Source: Candidatus Eiseniibacteriota bacterium (lineage in GTDB: Bacteria; Joyebacterota; Joyebacteria; Joyebacterales; Joyebacteraceae). Taken from it: 6,418 bases of DNA. The position numbers and the translations under genes are program-made. The stretch lies in the NCBI GenBank assembly GCA_030610515.1, contig JAUWRQ010000069.1, positions 1 through 6,418 on the forward strand, in the 5' to 3' direction. The notes beneath the pieces are model-generated. The model made no database searches. It worked only from the letters and a program-made list of their open reading frames with translations, and was not told the DNA's origin. Below, in pieces: positions 1 to 5,432 of this stretch (the stretch's first letter is position 1; every line of letters begins with the position of its first letter).

Positions 1-220
1 CCGAGTTGATGGGCGCGCGTCCGCCGTGGTCGAGACCGCGCCCGGTGGCGGCGTGGGTCTCCCGGGTCGCGGCGTGCGCGCTCCCGCCGGAGCCCAGAAG
101 AAGCGCGGTCACGCCACGACCCGCCGCATCGCCGAGCGAGCGCGCCTTGCACAGCATTTCGAGTGTGACGTCGCGAAGCTCACCTTCCCTGTGCTCCGCG
201 AGAACCAGAATTTCGTTCAT
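1..220 (-). CDS. etfA: Electron transfer flavoprotein alpha subunit, N-terminal fragment (cut by window edge)
   Basis: EtfA pairs with EtfB to carry electrons from acyl-CoA dehydrogenases; its C-terminal domain (outside the window) binds FAD. Only about 73 codons are present. The start MNEILVLAEHREGELRDVTL is the typical opening of EtfA, followed by EMLCKARSLGDAAGRGVTALLLGSG, the first strands of the Rossmann-like N-terminal domain. The ATG at 220 lies 2 bp after the etfB stop, so the two are translated together. After about residue 46 the frame stays open but the residues (ending in GRAPINS at the edge) no longer look like the expected hydrophobic strand and VDD-type loop. A neighbouring frame gives a slightly more EtfA-like stretch (GAVSTTADARPSTR), so a frameshift or base error near positions 20-75 is possible. 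Identity of the first 45 residues is firm; the remainder is uncertain. Confidence 0.87.
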   Translation of the reverse strand, partial: MNEILVLAEHREGELRDVTLEMLCKARSLGDAAGRGVTALLLGSGGSAHAATRETHAATGRGLDHGGRAPINS

Positions 221-222
221 GT

Positions 223-1011
223 CTACACGAATCCTTTCTCTCGGAGCACTTCAGCCAGCTTCCCGGAAGCCTCGGGCGGCGTCCCACCCAGGATCTCCGC
301 GCCATCGCCAACGGGCGGATACGCCACCTCGACGACGCGCGTCTTCGAGCCCTTCTCTCCCACGCCTTCTGCGTCGAGCCCGAGGTCGCCGGCACTCTTC
401 ATGGCGATCTCGCGCTTCGAGGCCTTGGCGATCCCCATGATGGATGCGTACCTGGGTTCGTTGATGCCCGTCTGGATGCCGAGCACGCACGGGAGCTTCA
501 TCTGGAGCTTCTCGATGAGCCCGCCCTCGAGCTCGCGACCCACGGTGATCTCGCCGTCACTCATCTCCATCTCGACCACGTAGGTCGCGTGAGGAATCCC
601 TAGGGCCTCGGCCAGCGCGACCCCGACCTGCGTGTGGCCGTCGTCGGACGACATGCAGCCGGCCAGAACGAGATCGTACTCCATGTCCTTCAAGACCGCC
701 GCAAGTGCTCCCGCCACGGCGACGGCGTCGCTGCGGTCGAACGCATCGTCGCCGATCCGCGCGGCCTCGGCGGCGCCCTTCGCCATGCTCATCCGGAGCA
801 CCTCATCGGACGAGTCGGGCCCGAGCGTCACGATGGTGACGTCGCCGTCGTGCTCCTCCGTGAGGAGCAGGGCCTGCTCGAGCGCGTAGTTGTCGGACTC
901 GTTGATCTGAAGTGGAAGTCCTTCTCTCTCGATACCCTTCTTGTCGGAGGCCAGCTTGAGATCGGCCTCCGCGGTCTCCGGCACCTGCTTCACGCAAACA
1001 ACGATGTTCAT
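223..1011 (-). CDS. etfB: Electron transfer flavoprotein beta subunit
   Basis: This is a full-length EtfB (262 aa, normal for the family), a cytoplasmic nucleotide-binding subunit that forms the ETF heterodimer with EtfA. It opens with MNIVVCVKQVPET, the standard EtfB N-terminus. The nucleotide-binding loop is SSDDGHTQVG (residues 121-130), and the EtfB signature region runs over residues 158-201 (GRELEGG, then LPCVLGIQTGINEPRY and GIAKASKREI). The loop has TQVG where mitochondrial-type ETF has NQTG. This is closer to the TAQVG form I associate with anaerobe-type or bifurcating ETFs, but that alone does not prove bifurcation. The ATG at 1011 is preceded by GGAG about 6 nt upstream. The gene starts 19 bp after the Fe-S oxidoreductase gene and ends 2 bp before etfA. 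The C-terminal stretch (about 205-262) fits the extended arm that embraces EtfA. Confidence 0.96.
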   Translation of the reverse strand: MNIVVCVKQVPETAEADLKLASDKKGIEREGLPLQINESDNYALEQALLLTEEHDGDVTIVTLGPDSSDEVLRMSMAKGAAEAARIGDDAFDRSDAVAVAGALAAVLKDMEYDLVLAGCMSSDDGHTQVGVALAEALGIPHATYVVEMEMSDGEITVGRELEGGLIEKLQMKLPCVLGIQTGINEPRYASIMGIAKASKREIAMKSAGDLGLDAEGVGEKGSKTRVVEVAYPPVGDGAEILGGTPPEASGKLAEVLREKGFV

Positions 1012-1030
1012 CTGCTCTCCGTTCCTCCGT

Positions 1031-2155
1031 CTAGAGCGCCATCACCACGAGTTCAGCCAGATCGATGATCTCTATCTTGCCCTCGTTCCCACTCGTCTTG
1101 ACCGCGTCCTCAAGCGTCATGAGGCAGAACGGACAGGCCGTGACGAGGTAATCGGCCCCGAGCGCGACCGCGTCCCTCACGCGGATCTCGGCAACGCGCT
1201 CCCCGCGTTCCTCGACCGCCTCGACCCACATCCTGCCGCCCCCGCCCTCACAGCAGAGCGCCCGCTCGCGCGAGCGGTCCAGCTCGATGAACGTGACGCC
1301 GGGAACCCGCTCGATCACCTCACGGGGCTCATCATAGATGTCGTTGTGCTTTCCGAGAAAGCACGGGTCATGGTAGGTGACGGTCTTGTCGACCGCGGTC
1401 GTGAGCTTGAGGCTCCCGTCCTTCAGGAGTTTCGCCAAGAACTGCGAGTAGTGCACGACGTCGCTCCCGAGCTCCCCGTACTCGTTCTTGAACGTGTTCA
1501 TGCAGTGTGGCGAGCTCGTAACGATGAGCTCGGCGCCGCGGTCCGCGAAGAGCTCCCGATTGCCTTCGACGAGCAACTCGAAAAGCCCCTCCTCGCCGAG
1601 CCGCTTGATCTCGTTGCCGCAGCACGCTTCGGCCGTACCGAGGGTCGAGTAGTCGACGCCCGCGGCGGCCAGGATCTTGACAAGCGTCTTCGCTACTTCC
1701 TGCGCCCTCGGGTCGTACGCCGGCGTGCACCCTACGTAGAAGAGCAACGGCGCGGTCTCGCCCTCCGCGACGACGGGGACGTCGAGCTCGTCGGCCCACT
1801 CCATCCTCTTCTCGCGGCCGCGGCCCCACGGGTTCCCGTGCTTGAACGTGCTCTCAAGCGCGTCCCGTACGGTCGGCAGGGCCTTGCCCTTTTCGATCGC
1901 GGCCGACCGGAGCCCGATCAGGAGTTCCATCGGCTTGACGCCCTTTGGACACCGGTCGGTGCAGTTCGAGCACGTGGTGCAGTTCCACGCCTCCGGTCTG
2001 CCCTTGGCGTCCTTCGGACCCGTTCCGGTCAGCCCTTCGTACACGACCTTCCTGATGTTCAGGTACGTGCGAAGCGCGACGGGGCAGCCCGCCGTGCATC
2101 GCCCGCACTGAATGCACCCAAGAAGCTCGAATCTTTCCTGAAGTGAGACGGCCAT
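1031..2155 (-). CDS. (Fe-S)-binding oxidoreductase, HdrD/GlcF-like, ETF-associated
   Basis: This 374-aa protein belongs to the heterodisulfide reductase D / glycolate oxidase GlcF superfamily and probably relays electrons between ETF and another acceptor. The N-terminus has two [4Fe-4S] ferredoxin motifs: CIQCGRCTAGCP (Cys 14, 17, 20, 24) and CTTCSNCTDRCP (Cys 59, 62, 65, 69). Two cysteine-rich CCG domains follow. The first has C143, CC178-179 and SPHC 215-218. The second has C265, CC301-302 (followed by EGGGG) and CPFC 341-344. In domain one the first Cys of the expected CxxC is Ser215, so only the second CCG domain has all five ligands. No membrane segment is visible, unlike the membrane-fused relatives next to etf genes in syntrophs, so a membrane partner would have to be supplied elsewhere. 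The ATG at 2155 has GGAG 6 nt upstream. It sits 26 bp after the acyl-CoA dehydrogenase gene and 19 bp before etfB, which supports a role in the dehydrogenase-ETF chain. The physiological acceptor is unknown. Confidence 0.9.
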   Translation of the reverse strand: MAVSLQERFELLGCIQCGRCTAGCPVALRTYLNIRKVVYEGLTGTGPKDAKGRPEAWNCTTCSNCTDRCPKGVKPMELLIGLRSAAIEKGKALPTVRDALESTFKHGNPWGRGREKRMEWADELDVPVVAEGETAPLLFYVGCTPAYDPRAQEVAKTLVKILAAAGVDYSTLGTAEACCGNEIKRLGEEGLFELLVEGNRELFADRGAELIVTSSPHCMNTFKNEYGELGSDVVHYSQFLAKLLKDGSLKLTTAVDKTVTYHDPCFLGKHNDIYDEPREVIERVPGVTFIELDRSRERALCCEGGGGRMWVEAVEERGERVAEIRVRDAVALGADYLVTACPFCLMTLEDAVKTSGNEGKIEIIDLAELVVMAL

Positions 2156-2181
2156 TCAGTTCTCCCGCGAGTCGTCGTGCG

Positions 2182-3324
2182 CTACTTGAGCGCGCTACGC
2201 GCGATCACGATCTTCTGGATCTGACTTGTTCCCTCGTAGATCTCAATGATCTTCGCGTCGCGATACATCCGCTCGACCGCATACTCCTTCGAGTAGCCGT
2301 TGCCGCCGTGGATCTGGACGGCCATTCGGGTCACGGCCACCACTGCCTCCGCAGCGAAGTACTTGGCTATCGCAGCTTCGCGCGTGAAGCGCTTGGCACC
2401 GGCGTCCTTCATCGAGCCGGCGCGGTAGACGAGCAGCCGCGCCGCGTCGGTCTGCGCGGACATCTGAGCGATCATGTCCTGGATCATCTGGAACTCGGCG
2501 ATCGGCTTACCAAACTGAACGCGCTCCTTCGCGTACTTGATCGAGGCGTCGAGCGCGCCCTGCGAAATACCGACGCCCTGCGCACCGATGTCGATGCGGG
2601 AGACGTCGAGCGTCTGCATGACGACCTTGAAGCCGCCGCCCAGATCACCGAGGAGGTTCTCCTTCGGGACGATGCAGTCCTCCATGATGAGCTCGCAGTT
2701 GCCCGTCGCGCGGATGCCCATGAGATTCTCGTGCTTGCCGACGCTGAAGCCCTCGAAGTCCTTCTCAACGACGAACGCGCTCATGCCCTTGTGGCGCTGC
2801 TCTGCGTCGGTGTACGCGAAGATGACGAATGTCCCAGCCGCCTCGCCGTTCGTGATCCATGCCTTTGTCCCGTTCAGGACGTAATGGTCTCCCTTGTCTA
2901 CCGCCGTCGTCTCCATCGATACGGGGTCGGAACCCGCGTTGGCCTCGGTGATGCCGATGGCGCCGAACTTCTTGCCCGAGCAGAGATCGGGCAGGTACTT
3001 CTTGCGCAGCTCCTCTGTCCCGAAGTGGTAGATGGGATACGCGCAGAGCGAGTTGTTGACGGCGGTGATGACGCCGTGCGACGCGCAGACGCGCGAGATC
3101 TCCTCACAGATGATGGCGAGCGTCGTGAAATCCATCCCGGCCCCGCCGTATTCCTCGGGGATGATGACGCCCATGAGGCCGAGCCCCGCCATTTTCTTGA
3201 GCGTCGCGTACGGGAACTCCCTGCTCTCGTCGATCTCCGCCGCGATCGGCTCGAGCTCGTTCGTCGCGAACTCACGCACCATGTCCCGGACCATCTTCTG
3301 ATCCTGACTGAGGGCAAAATCCAT
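2182..3324 (-). CDS. Acyl-CoA dehydrogenase, short-chain/butyryl-CoA type
   Basis: This FAD-dependent enzyme oxidises an acyl-CoA to the trans-2-enoyl-CoA and passes electrons to ETF. At 380 aa it is the standard length for the family. Visible features are the N-terminal helical domain (about 1-115), the family signature GITEANAGSDPVS (124-136) in the FAD-binding beta domain, and the C-terminal helical domain with RVQFGKPIAEFQ (268-279). The second signature runs from QIHGGNGYSKEYAVERMYRD to AK (337-358). The catalytic base is Glu364 in IYEGTSQIQ, the position used by short-chain and butyryl-CoA dehydrogenases. The exact substrate (butyryl, isobutyryl or 2-methylbutyryl) cannot be read from sequence. 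Neighbouring meaB and cobO suggest branched-chain or propionate-linked metabolism. The gene lies 49 bp after meaB and 26 bp before the Fe-S oxidoreductase. A GGGAG lies about 10 nt before the ATG. Confidence 0.95.
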   Translation of the reverse strand: MDFALSQDQKMVRDMVREFATNELEPIAAEIDESREFPYATLKKMAGLGLMGVIIPEEYGGAGMDFTTLAIICEEISRVCASHGVITAVNNSLCAYPIYHFGTEELRKKYLPDLCSGKKFGAIGITEANAGSDPVSMETTAVDKGDHYVLNGTKAWITNGEAAGTFVIFAYTDAEQRHKGMSAFVVEKDFEGFSVGKHENLMGIRATGNCELIMEDCIVPKENLLGDLGGGFKVVMQTLDVSRIDIGAQGVGISQGALDASIKYAKERVQFGKPIAEFQMIQDMIAQMSAQTDAARLLVYRAGSMKDAGAKRFTREAAIAKYFAAEAVVAVTRMAVQIHGGNGYSKEYAVERMYRDAKIIEIYEGTSQIQKIVIARSALK

Positions 3325-3373
3325 TACGTTTCTGCTCCCTTCGATCCGTGGTCTTCCCGACCGTCCTGAATGT

Positions 3374-4330
3374 CTATCTGTCTCTCGTGATTCCGTCTAG
3401 GACTTCTCTCGCTATCTTGTATGGGGAGCGGTGTCCCTTCGATACGTCACCCACCAACGAATCGAGCTTCGCCTCGTCGCCGAGCCGCGCGTACAGGTCC
3501 TTCTCAAGCTCGGCCACGACGATCTCCCTGAGCTGCGTCACGAAGTGCACGCGACGACGCTCCGCCAGGAGCCCGTTCGTCTCTAGGAACTCGCGGTGCT
3601 CGGTGATCGTGGCGGCGAGTTCCAGAACGCCCTCGCCGGTCGAGGCGATCGTCTTGAGCACGGGTGGATCCCAGCCTCCGGACGAGTTCTTCAACGTGAG
3701 CATCGACATGATCTCCTGGACGGTCATGTCGGCGCCCTCGCGGTCGGCCTTGTTGACAACGAAGATCTCGCCTATTTCCATCAGGCCCGCTTTCATCGCC
3801 TGGATGCTGTCGCCCGACTCCGGGACGAGGACGATGACGGTCGTGTCGGCAGCATCCGCGATGTCGAGTTCGGACTGCCCGACCCCGACCGTCTCGAGGA
3901 TGACGTAGTCGAGCCCGAAGGCATCCATAGCGGCGGCCACACTCGGAGCCGATCGTGAGAGTCCGCCCAAGCCCCCGCGCGTGGCCATGCTTCTGATGAA
4001 GACGCCGTCTCGAAGCCCCAGGCTCTGCATGCGGATGCGGTCGCCCAGGAGCGCTCCGCCCGTGAACGGGCTCGTGGGGTCGACCGCGATGATGCCGACC
4101 GTCGAGCCCTGGCCGAGAAGATGCTCGGTCAGCGTATCGACGAGCGTGCTCTTGCCAGCGCCGGGAGGACCCGAGATGCCGATGCGGTACGCGTTGCCGG
4201 TTCGCGGGTACAGAGCGTCCAGGAGCTCGAGGCCGCGCTCGTCCTCGTTCTCGATCCAGGTGATGGCCCGGGCCAGCCCCCTCACCTCTCCCGCGAGCAC
4301 TCTCTCTACAAGCTCAGTGACTCCGCTCAC
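3374..4330 (-). CDS. meaB: MeaB/ArgK-family GTPase, chaperone of a B12-dependent acyl-CoA mutase
   Basis: MeaB is a SIMIBI-class GTPase that gates adenosylcobalamin loading and protects methylmalonyl-CoA mutase or related mutases from inactivation; older annotations call it LAO/AO transport ATPase ArgK. With the chosen start the protein is 318 aa, typical for the family. Motifs in order are the P-loop GPPGAGKS (54-61), VDPTSPFTGGALLGDRIRM (83-101), the switch-region ETVGVGQSE (146-154) and the G4 motif NKAD (193-196). A C-terminal helical arm (about 225-318) follows, used for dimerisation in this family. The reading frame is open upstream to a TTG at 4384 that would overlap cobO, but no Shine-Dalgarno precedes it. 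The GTG at 4330 has GGAG 9 nt upstream and starts 25 bp after the cobO stop, so I prefer it. No mutase gene is in this window. Adjacency to cobO strongly supports the MeaB role. Confidence 0.93.
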   Translation of the reverse strand: MSGVTELVERVLAGEVRGLARAITWIENEDERGLELLDALYPRTGNAYRIGISGPPGAGKSTLVDTLTEHLLGQGSTVGIIAVDPTSPFTGGALLGDRIRMQSLGLRDGVFIRSMATRGGLGGLSRSAPSVAAAMDAFGLDYVILETVGVGQSELDIADAADTTVIVLVPESGDSIQAMKAGLMEIGEIFVVNKADREGADMTVQEIMSMLTLKNSSGGWDPPVLKTIASTGEGVLELAATITEHREFLETNGLLAERRRVHFVTQLREIVVAELEKDLYARLGDEAKLDSLVGDVSKGHRSPYKIAREVLDGITRDR

Positions 4331-4339
4331 GCTCAGCGA

Positions 4340-4343
4340 CTCC
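4340..4343 (-). promoter_or_regulatory. Ribosome binding site deciding the meaB GTG start
   Basis: GGAG lies 9 nt before the GTG at 4330, just downstream of the cobO stop codon. The alternative TTG at 4384, inside cobO, has no purine-rich Shine-Dalgarno in front of it (its upstream bases read CACTACGACGCTGGCG). This argues for the shorter 318-aa MeaB. Confidence 0.6.
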
Positions 4344-4355
4344 GTCCGCCCCTGC

Positions 4356-4883
4356 TCAGAACTCGATGCCCTCGCGGGCTTCAACGCCAGCGTCGTAGTG
4401 GTGCTTGATGTTCAGGACCTCGCTCACGAGGTCGGCGACCTTCACGACCTCCGGGTGCGCGCCACGTCCGGTCAAAACGAGCTCGACGTGAGGCGGGCGC
4501 ATTTCGATGAGGCCGAGGACGTCCGCCAGTGACACGAGCCTGAAGTCGAGAGCGACGTTCAGCTCGTCCAGGATGACGATGTCGTGCTTGCCCCCGCGGA
4601 GGACCTCCCGCGCTCGGGCGAGCCCGTTCCGCGCCATGTCGATATCAACCTGGGCGGGGTTTCGCTTGTCGACGAACTCGTCACGGCCGGTCTGTTCGAT
4701 CGAAAAATCGGGGAGCTTCGCCGCGGCGGCGAGCTCTCCGTAGTTTGAGCTTCCCTTCATGACCTGGATCATGCAGACAGACATATCGTGACCAACGGCC
4801 CTCAATGCAAGCCCGAGCGCGGCAGTCGTCTTGCCCTTGCCGTCTCCTGTATACACCTGCACCGTACCGCGCCGCTCAGGCAC
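4356..4883 (-). CDS. cobO: Cob(I)yrinic acid a,c-diamide (corrinoid) adenosyltransferase, CobO/BtuR family
   Basis: The enzyme transfers the 5'-deoxyadenosyl group of ATP to cob(I)alamin or cob(I)yrinic acid diamide, giving the adenosyl cofactor needed by B12-dependent mutases. The 175-aa protein has VQVYTGDGKGKTTAALGLAL at the start, with the family's P-loop GDGKGKTT at 13-20. Further features are QVMKG (40-44), the Walker-B-like VILDELNVALD (103-113), VLTGRGAHPEVVKVADLV (136-153) and the closing HHYDAGVEAREGIEF (161-175). These match CobO/BtuR closely. The start is the GTG at 4883, chosen because AGGAGG lies 6 nt upstream. The frame is open further upstream to 5009, but that part is Arg/Ala-rich, not family-like, and overlaps the promoter. 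It is the first gene of the operon and is followed 25 bp later by meaB, pairing cofactor synthesis with cofactor delivery. BtuR and CobO are hard to separate by sequence; the symbol reflects the family. Confidence 0.93.
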   Translation of the reverse strand: MPERRGTVQVYTGDGKGKTTAALGLALRAVGHDMSVCMIQVMKGSSNYGELAAAAKLPDFSIEQTGRDEFVDKRNPAQVDIDMARNGLARAREVLRGGKHDIVILDELNVALDFRLVSLADVLGLIEMRPPHVELVLTGRGAHPEVVKVADLVSEVLNIKHHYDAGVEAREGIEF

Positions 4884-4889
4884 TAGACG

Positions 4890-4895
4890 CCTCCT
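4890..4895 (-). promoter_or_regulatory. Ribosome binding site of cobO (AGGAGG)
   Basis: A perfect AGGAGG sits 6 nt before the GTG at 4883. It is the strongest Shine-Dalgarno of the operon and fixes the start of the corrinoid adenosyltransferase despite the non-ATG codon and the longer open frame upstream. Confidence 0.85.
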
Positions 4896-4999
4896 GTCGG
4901 GGGAGCCGGCGTAGCTGCCAGTCGAAGCCTGGTCGATATGTCCGAAAGCGCGGGCGTCGGCGGCCGCCCTGCGCGGTCTGGAACGTGCGTAGCCAGAAG

Positions 5000-5028
5000 A
5001 TGCTATCACGACGGTGCAGGGGCGTCAA
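5000..5028 (-). promoter_or_regulatory. Sigma70-like promoter of the cobO-meaB-acd-FeS-etfBA operon
   Basis: Read on the minus strand, TTGACG (5028-5023) and TAGCAT (5005-5000) are separated by exactly 17 bp, and the -10 is preceded by TGA, an extended -10 (TGn) element. The predicted start is near 4993, giving a leader of about 110 nt before the cobO GTG. No B12-box or other riboswitch core was recognised in that leader. This is the only good promoter seen for the minus-strand genes; gaps inside the operon are too short for obvious internal ones. Confidence 0.7.
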
Positions 5029-5154
5029 TGGGGTTTCGGCCCGTAGGCTAGGGACCACGGCGGGGCAAGGATCTGTGCAGAACTCGCCACGAGATGCGCA
5101 GGAGCGAGACGGCGCCGCCCGGCACTCGACCGGCTCGGGTCCTCGAATTTCTGC

Positions 5155-5183
5155 TTGCCAAGAAGTGAAAAAAGTGCTAGAAT
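5155..5183 (+). promoter_or_regulatory. Sigma70-like promoter directed rightward into the repeat region
   Basis: TTGCCA (5155-5160) and TAGAAT (5178-5183) are spaced by exactly 17 bp. The spacer contains an A6 run, and the whole segment is markedly more AT-rich than its surroundings. The transcript would start near 5190, inside a perfect palindrome, and would run through the 136-bp repeats toward the secreted-protein gene at 5759, giving a leader of about 570 nt. I see no convincing alternative promoter between 5530 and 5758. The element could instead drive an independent small RNA from the repeats. Confidence 0.7.
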
Positions 5184-5203
5184 CACAATTGTGAGCGTAC
5201 GCT
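5183..5203. promoter_or_regulatory. Two abutting perfect palindromes at the predicted transcription start: operator candidate
   Basis: TCACAATTGTGA (5183-5194) is a perfect 12-bp palindrome beginning at the last base of the -10. AGCGTACGCT (5194-5203) is a perfect 10-bp palindrome sharing one base with it. Their position over the predicted start site is where a repressor operator would lie. No regulator gene is present in the window, so the binding protein is unknown. Confidence 0.5.
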
Positions 5204-5230
5204 AGATAGTGCGAGCGATAAGCTCACGAT
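5188..5230 (+). other. Stem-forming inverted repeat at the 5' end of the predicted rightward transcript
   Basis: ATTGTGAGC (5188-5196) can pair with GCTCACGAT (5222-5230), nine pairs of which one is a G-U wobble, enclosing 25 nt. It lies between the rightward promoter and the first 136-bp repeat. The outermost pairs sit at the predicted start site, so in RNA the stem may be a pair or two shorter. It could be a 5' stabilising stem or simply part of the operator DNA. Confidence 0.4.
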
Positions 5231-5233
5231 CAT

Positions 5234-5254
5234 CCCGCGACCCGAGGTCGCGGG
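5234..5254. repeat. Hairpin A of copy 1 (CCCGCGACC-CGA-GGTCGCGGG)
   Basis: Nine-bp perfect arms with a CGA loop mark the left boundary of the first repeat. The same hairpin recurs at 5371-5389 (8-bp arms) and 5508-5524 (7-bp arms), so the array both begins and ends with it. Identical boundary hairpins are what would be expected of a mobile or recombining unit, or of a protein- or RNase-recognised structure. Confidence 0.8.
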
Positions 5255-5296
5255 CGATTTCCGACACCGTCGGATCGCCCGCTGCGTCGGGGCGAT
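5252..5296 (+). other. Three-segment alternative-hairpin element, copy 1
   Basis: GGGCGAT (5252-5258), ATCGCCC (5274-5280) and GGGCGAT (5290-5296) lie in a row. The middle segment can pair with the left one, giving a stem extended by CCGAC/GTCGG around an ACC loop with two bulged T residues. It can also pair with the right one across a 9-nt loop. Only one pairing can form at a time, as in attenuators and switches. The left segment also overlaps the 3' arm of hairpin A by 3 nt. No U tract follows either stem, so classical intrinsic termination is not indicated. Confidence 0.5.
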
Positions 5297-5387
5297 GAGC
5301 GCCGGCCCACGTTGTTCCCTCCCCAAACCATCAGAGCCGACCCTGAGTGCCCCAGGTACAGGCGCATCTGCCGCGACCCGAGGTCGC

Positions 5388-5432
5388 GGGCGATTTCCGA
5401 CACCGTCGGATCGCCCGCTGCGTCGGGGCGAT
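5388..5432 (+). other. Three-segment alternative-hairpin element, copy 2
   Basis: This is an identical copy of the 5252-5296 arrangement, displaced by 136 bp: GGGCGAT at 5388-5394, ATCGCCC at 5410-5416 and GGGCGAT at 5426-5432. The third, truncated repeat keeps only hairpin A and GGGCGA and lacks the middle segment. Confidence 0.5.

Noticed and set aside
941..2146. 401-codon open frame on the plus strand
   Set aside because: It lies antisense to the Fe-S oxidoreductase, whose cysteine motifs are unmistakable. The plus-strand product is Arg/Leu/Asp-rich without motifs, a typical GC-rich shadow frame.
2214..2240. Gln instead of Glu after EGTS in the acyl-CoA dehydrogenase
   Set aside because: The catalytic base is the Glu364 before GTS, which is intact; Gln at the later position is seen in ordinary family members.
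2143..3369. 408-codon open frame on the plus strand
   Set aside because: It lies antisense to the acyl-CoA dehydrogenase with its complete signatures; the composition is that of a mirror frame.
4884..4993. Cobalamin riboswitch upstream of cobO
   Set aside because: The gene function makes it attractive, but the predicted leader of about 110 nt is too short and no B12-box consensus was found.
4884..5009. N-terminal extension of CobO to an ATG-frame start at 5009
   Set aside because: It would include the -10 region and an Arg/Ala-rich segment foreign to the family, while the GTG at 4883 has a perfect AGGAGG 6 nt upstream.
5187..5207. Resemblance of AATTGTGAGCG to the left half of the E. coli lac operator
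   Set aside because: Only one half matches, the right half is absent, and no LacI-family or lac gene is present. The match is explained by the local palindromes.
5310..5332. G-quadruplex potential on the minus strand within each repeat (G runs opposite CCCTCCCC)
   Set aside because: Only three runs of three or more G occur close together, and one connecting loop is long. The second copy interrupts one run, so support is weak.
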